From Takifugu bimaculatus (lineage: Eukaryota > Chordata > Actinopteri > Tetraodontiformes > Tetraodontidae): a DNA stretch of 64,000 nucleotides. The position numbers and the translations under genes were made by a program. The stretch spans positions 7,617,667 to 7,681,666 of the forward strand of contig CP034980.1 of assembly GCA_004026145.2 (NCBI GenBank), given 5' to 3'. This document shows, in pieces, positions 61,110-64,000 of the stretch; position 1 is the stretch's first letter; the number at the start of each line of letters is the position of its first letter. Under the pieces are notes generated by a model that worked only from the letters and a program-made list of their open reading frames with translations, ran no database searches and was not told where the DNA came from.

Positions 61110-64000
61110 CTTGTAGACAGAAACAGATACACGTCTGTTATGATCGTAGTACGTGTTATAACGGAACTTCCTGCATAGCTTCGTAGTTAACGCATGTATT
61201 TCCTCTTTGCGCTGTTGCCATCAGCGACAGCGACCGCTCCACCTGGGGACCACATCTATACCGTATAAGAGAATCATTTTTGCTTTAGATATGATCATTA
61301 TCTTACTGACTGAACCAAATGTGTCAAATGACTGGAGTCAGATCTCAAAGGTTGGAGGATGGTGCAGCACGAGCAGCCGCTGTTTAGCAGGAACTGACAA
61401 AGCTCTTACACACATCATCAATGAGTTATAGGTTTTAATTAAATCGGAAGGGGAACATGGGCTACGGCTGTGCAAGACCTTAATGACTCTTTACATTACC
61501 TTCCAAATTTGCAGCTGTATAAAAACTAATTTTCCATATCATTAAATTTGCATTAATGTTGGTGTGTGTGTGTGTGTGTGTTGGATACACCTTGCAGTAC
61601 AAACAACAAATAACAAATAACTCATTTTAATTCTAAAGACAAGCATTTCACGTTTGCACGCTGTAGCAGACCAGCCTTCTATACACACACACATATATAT
61701 ACTATAATGAAATGCAGAAGCATACAGTAGACTCATCTGCTGTAGACCTCCACTGTCCCTTCAGCACAGTATAAAAGATCTGCTGGGTCTTTATTATTTA
61801 TATTCATATTTCAGAGTGAATCATGCTGCAGTTTGCGTCAACAGGGACGTCCTCTCGCTCAGTCCTGCCAGGTTGGGTGTTTGGAGTTTTAGGACACATT
61901 TTACAATTTGCATTGGCCCCAAAACAACAGAGACGGACGTGAGTTGGGTTGAAAATGGATGTTCCGCAAAGTTGGATAAACTGAAGGGGGCGATGGGGGT
62001 CTGCCGATGCACCGAATGCTGCCTTTCATTTGGAAAGTCTGGAGGTTCATCATCTGTACAGACACTCTGGAAAAGGTCCAAACAAACAGTCCTTTTGCCA
62101 AAGTATACATTAAATGTGAGGCGACTGAATAAACTCTGAAACTGAGGAACAAAGCAGCTTGTTTTGGGGGAAAATATTCAATTAATTTGGCTTTTTTCTG
62201 GAGGTCAGAGGAGACACACCAGTGTTCTGCTCTCGGAGAGCTGCAGTGCTCTGACAGTTGGCTCATTTATAATGCAAGATGTCCTGATCATTACACATCA
62301 CCATGTGTTCAGGGTTACATGATGAACAGCAGACTCTCGGATTTACAAACCTCTTTGCATACACACTAAACTGCAAAAACTCCTGGAAACAACCAGCAAA
62401 TGAATCTACAGCTGTGTCAGAAACCCACACACTGCAGATTTAAAAAAAAAAAGAGTTTATTAATCACAAAGCTTGGATGCTTGTGAGATATTAATAGATC
62501 CAATATTTACCACTGGAAGGGTGCAGATTAGGAAAAATGAACACTTGTATTTTTTTGGTCATCTCCCTTCAGAATAAAGAATGAGACGCTTTCTTTCTTT
62601 CTCTGAGCTGGCAAGCATGACTCCATTGCCATGCCAACCAGCTGCAAGGCCCATCTTTCTGCAATATGCCTCTCCTCCTGTGGATTTGGTTAGAATGCTT
62701 TTCATCCCAGCGCAGCCAAACAGAATAGTTGATGAGCATCGCTCCTCCACAGACTCCCACTCATCTTAACAGAGGCTCCTCGCTTCAGGCTGAGCTCTCC
62801 ACTTTCCTTTCGCTGTTCATCATTTCATCCATGGGAATCACTGGACGAGAGATTACACTCTGGCTTATTTGCATCGCATTGCTCGGTGACAAAATGGTGC
62901 CAGAGCGGCATCGATCGTAGGGTTTTTTCTGTGCCATCAGCAGAATGACACATTTGTTGTGTGTATATGTGGAAAGATGCATGTTTGGATGTAAAGAAAG
63001 GAGAAACACCTCGATAAACTTGTGATTTTGAGGTTGAAAAATGTGAAGCAACTGGCGGCGATGACCCAGAAAAGGTTGGTTTTGTCCTGCCAACAGTCTC
63101 CCCTGAGGAGCCTGAGCAGAGCCATCCTGTAAAGGCAGGATGCCACTAAAGTTGCCTCCACCCCACGGCGAGACATCTCTTTTGAGCATTTAAACAACAA
63201 AACTAACCGTATTAACCTAAATAAGGCCTAGCGCAGACGTGCAGACTCAGGGACACATCACTAATAAGAGTGCAAACTGTGTCGCTAATGCATGCATACA
63301 TGCATGTGTAGGCTACTTATGGGTCAGGTTGAAGTCAAGCAATCCAATCCAGTCCTGTGTGTAAGGAGTGATGCTAATGCACATCATATGGATCACAGCT
63401 GTATCATTATACGCTAGCATCTGGGTTGGAATTGGCCTGCATTTTTAAATGCACCGTTAATGAGACCCGTGTGGTCGAAAATGTAGAAAAAACTTTCATT
63501 TAGCCTGCCATCCACTAGGAGGCTACCAAGGAATGACGAGAAAGATGCCCTCTGCAGCTTCTTGCAAATGCTAACCACTCGATGCTGACGGAGTGGGGGG
63601 ATCCTGACGCACGGATGGTAAATCGATTCTTCAGGGCTCGGATTTCCAGTTTGAATTGATCAGCAAAAGAGGCAAACCCAGGCCGTAATTCAAATGGATC
63701 CTCCATAAAACAGAGGACACAGCGCGTGCATACGTGTGCATTTGTGTTTATGTGCTGCCAGTTAAAGGGAGGCGCCTGTCACTTCAGCGGAGGTATAAAC
63801 GTCCACTGCATTAAATAAAATCTATTGCCATTAAGGGCCAAAACAAATCATTCTGCTGCAGGGTTTCAACATTCACAGCTGCCATGGCACCAAAGCCAAT
63901 TTCACAAATGGCCACACACTCTCCCTCTAAATCTTTACAGATGGGCTACAGCAAAGACAGGGCACGTCTTCTGTCCAGCCCAACCCCATAAAATGGCGTG
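61110..64000. other. pdgfc intron 2 (partial), no exon recognised
   Basis: I searched the minus strand for the first CUB half (a GSIHSPRFPHTYP-like segment) and for a signal-peptide exon and found neither. A GT repeat lies at 61562-61581. The rest is single-copy sequence with short unrecognised frames. Confidence 0.45.
61562..61581. repeat. (GT)n microsatellite
   Basis: About ten GT units in pdgfc intron 2. Confidence 0.9.

Overview
The window is vertebrate nuclear DNA, most likely from a teleost fish. The genes are split by short GT-AG introns, simple repeats (GT, GATA, GATG) are frequent, and two tRNA-head SINE-like copies of a type common in fish genomes are present. There is no operon-like gene packing. 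The species cannot be read from the sequence.

Three protein-coding genes can be supported by exon-by-exon reading. (1) AGA, lysosomal aspartylglucosaminidase, lies on the + strand at 24388-32195. It is complete: nine exons, 338 codons plus stop, with every splice phase consistent. (2) NEIL3, an Fpg/Nei-family DNA glycosylase, lies on the - strand at 39085-32503. All ten exons are present, from the MVEG start to the second GRF zinc finger. Exons 3 and 7 each carry one surplus base that breaks the frame, and a third surplus base is possible at the exon 7 acceptor. (3) PDGFC lies on the - strand at 61109-55171. Its last four exons are present (second half of the CUB domain, hinge, and PDGF/VEGF cystine-knot domain). 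The signal peptide and first CUB exons lie beyond the right edge or were not recognised.

Layout: 1-24.2 kb has no recognisable gene. It holds microsatellites, several blocks that look like conserved noncoding elements, and at about 300-475 a promoter-like cluster (two perfect CREs, inverted CCAAT, TATA box, then a splice-donor match). AGA and NEIL3 run tail to tail with only 307 bases between their stop codons. A perfect 12-base palindrome there supplies an AATAAA signal on both strands. NEIL3 starts at an NRF1/ETS-type promoter, and a (GATA)n array of about 150 bases lies 0.6 kb upstream of its start codon. From 39.9 to 54.2 kb is intergenic, with one SINE-like copy, a short telomere-like repeat and a DR1 nuclear-receptor site. 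PDGFC fills the rest. Its intron 3 holds a second SINE-like copy and an unrecognised 54-codon ORF on the - strand with promoter-like sequence upstream.

The three genes do not form a pathway: AGA degrades glycoproteins in lysosomes, NEIL3 repairs oxidised bases and DNA crosslinks in the nucleus, and PDGF-C is a secreted growth factor. Their proximity is a matter of synteny. No mobile-element gene, CRISPR array, viral gene or new multi-gene system was seen. The points most worth checking are the NEIL3 frameshifts, the bidirectional poly(A) palindrome, the triple in-frame splice acceptor at the PDGF-C activation site, the intronic ORF and the CRE/TATA promoter.
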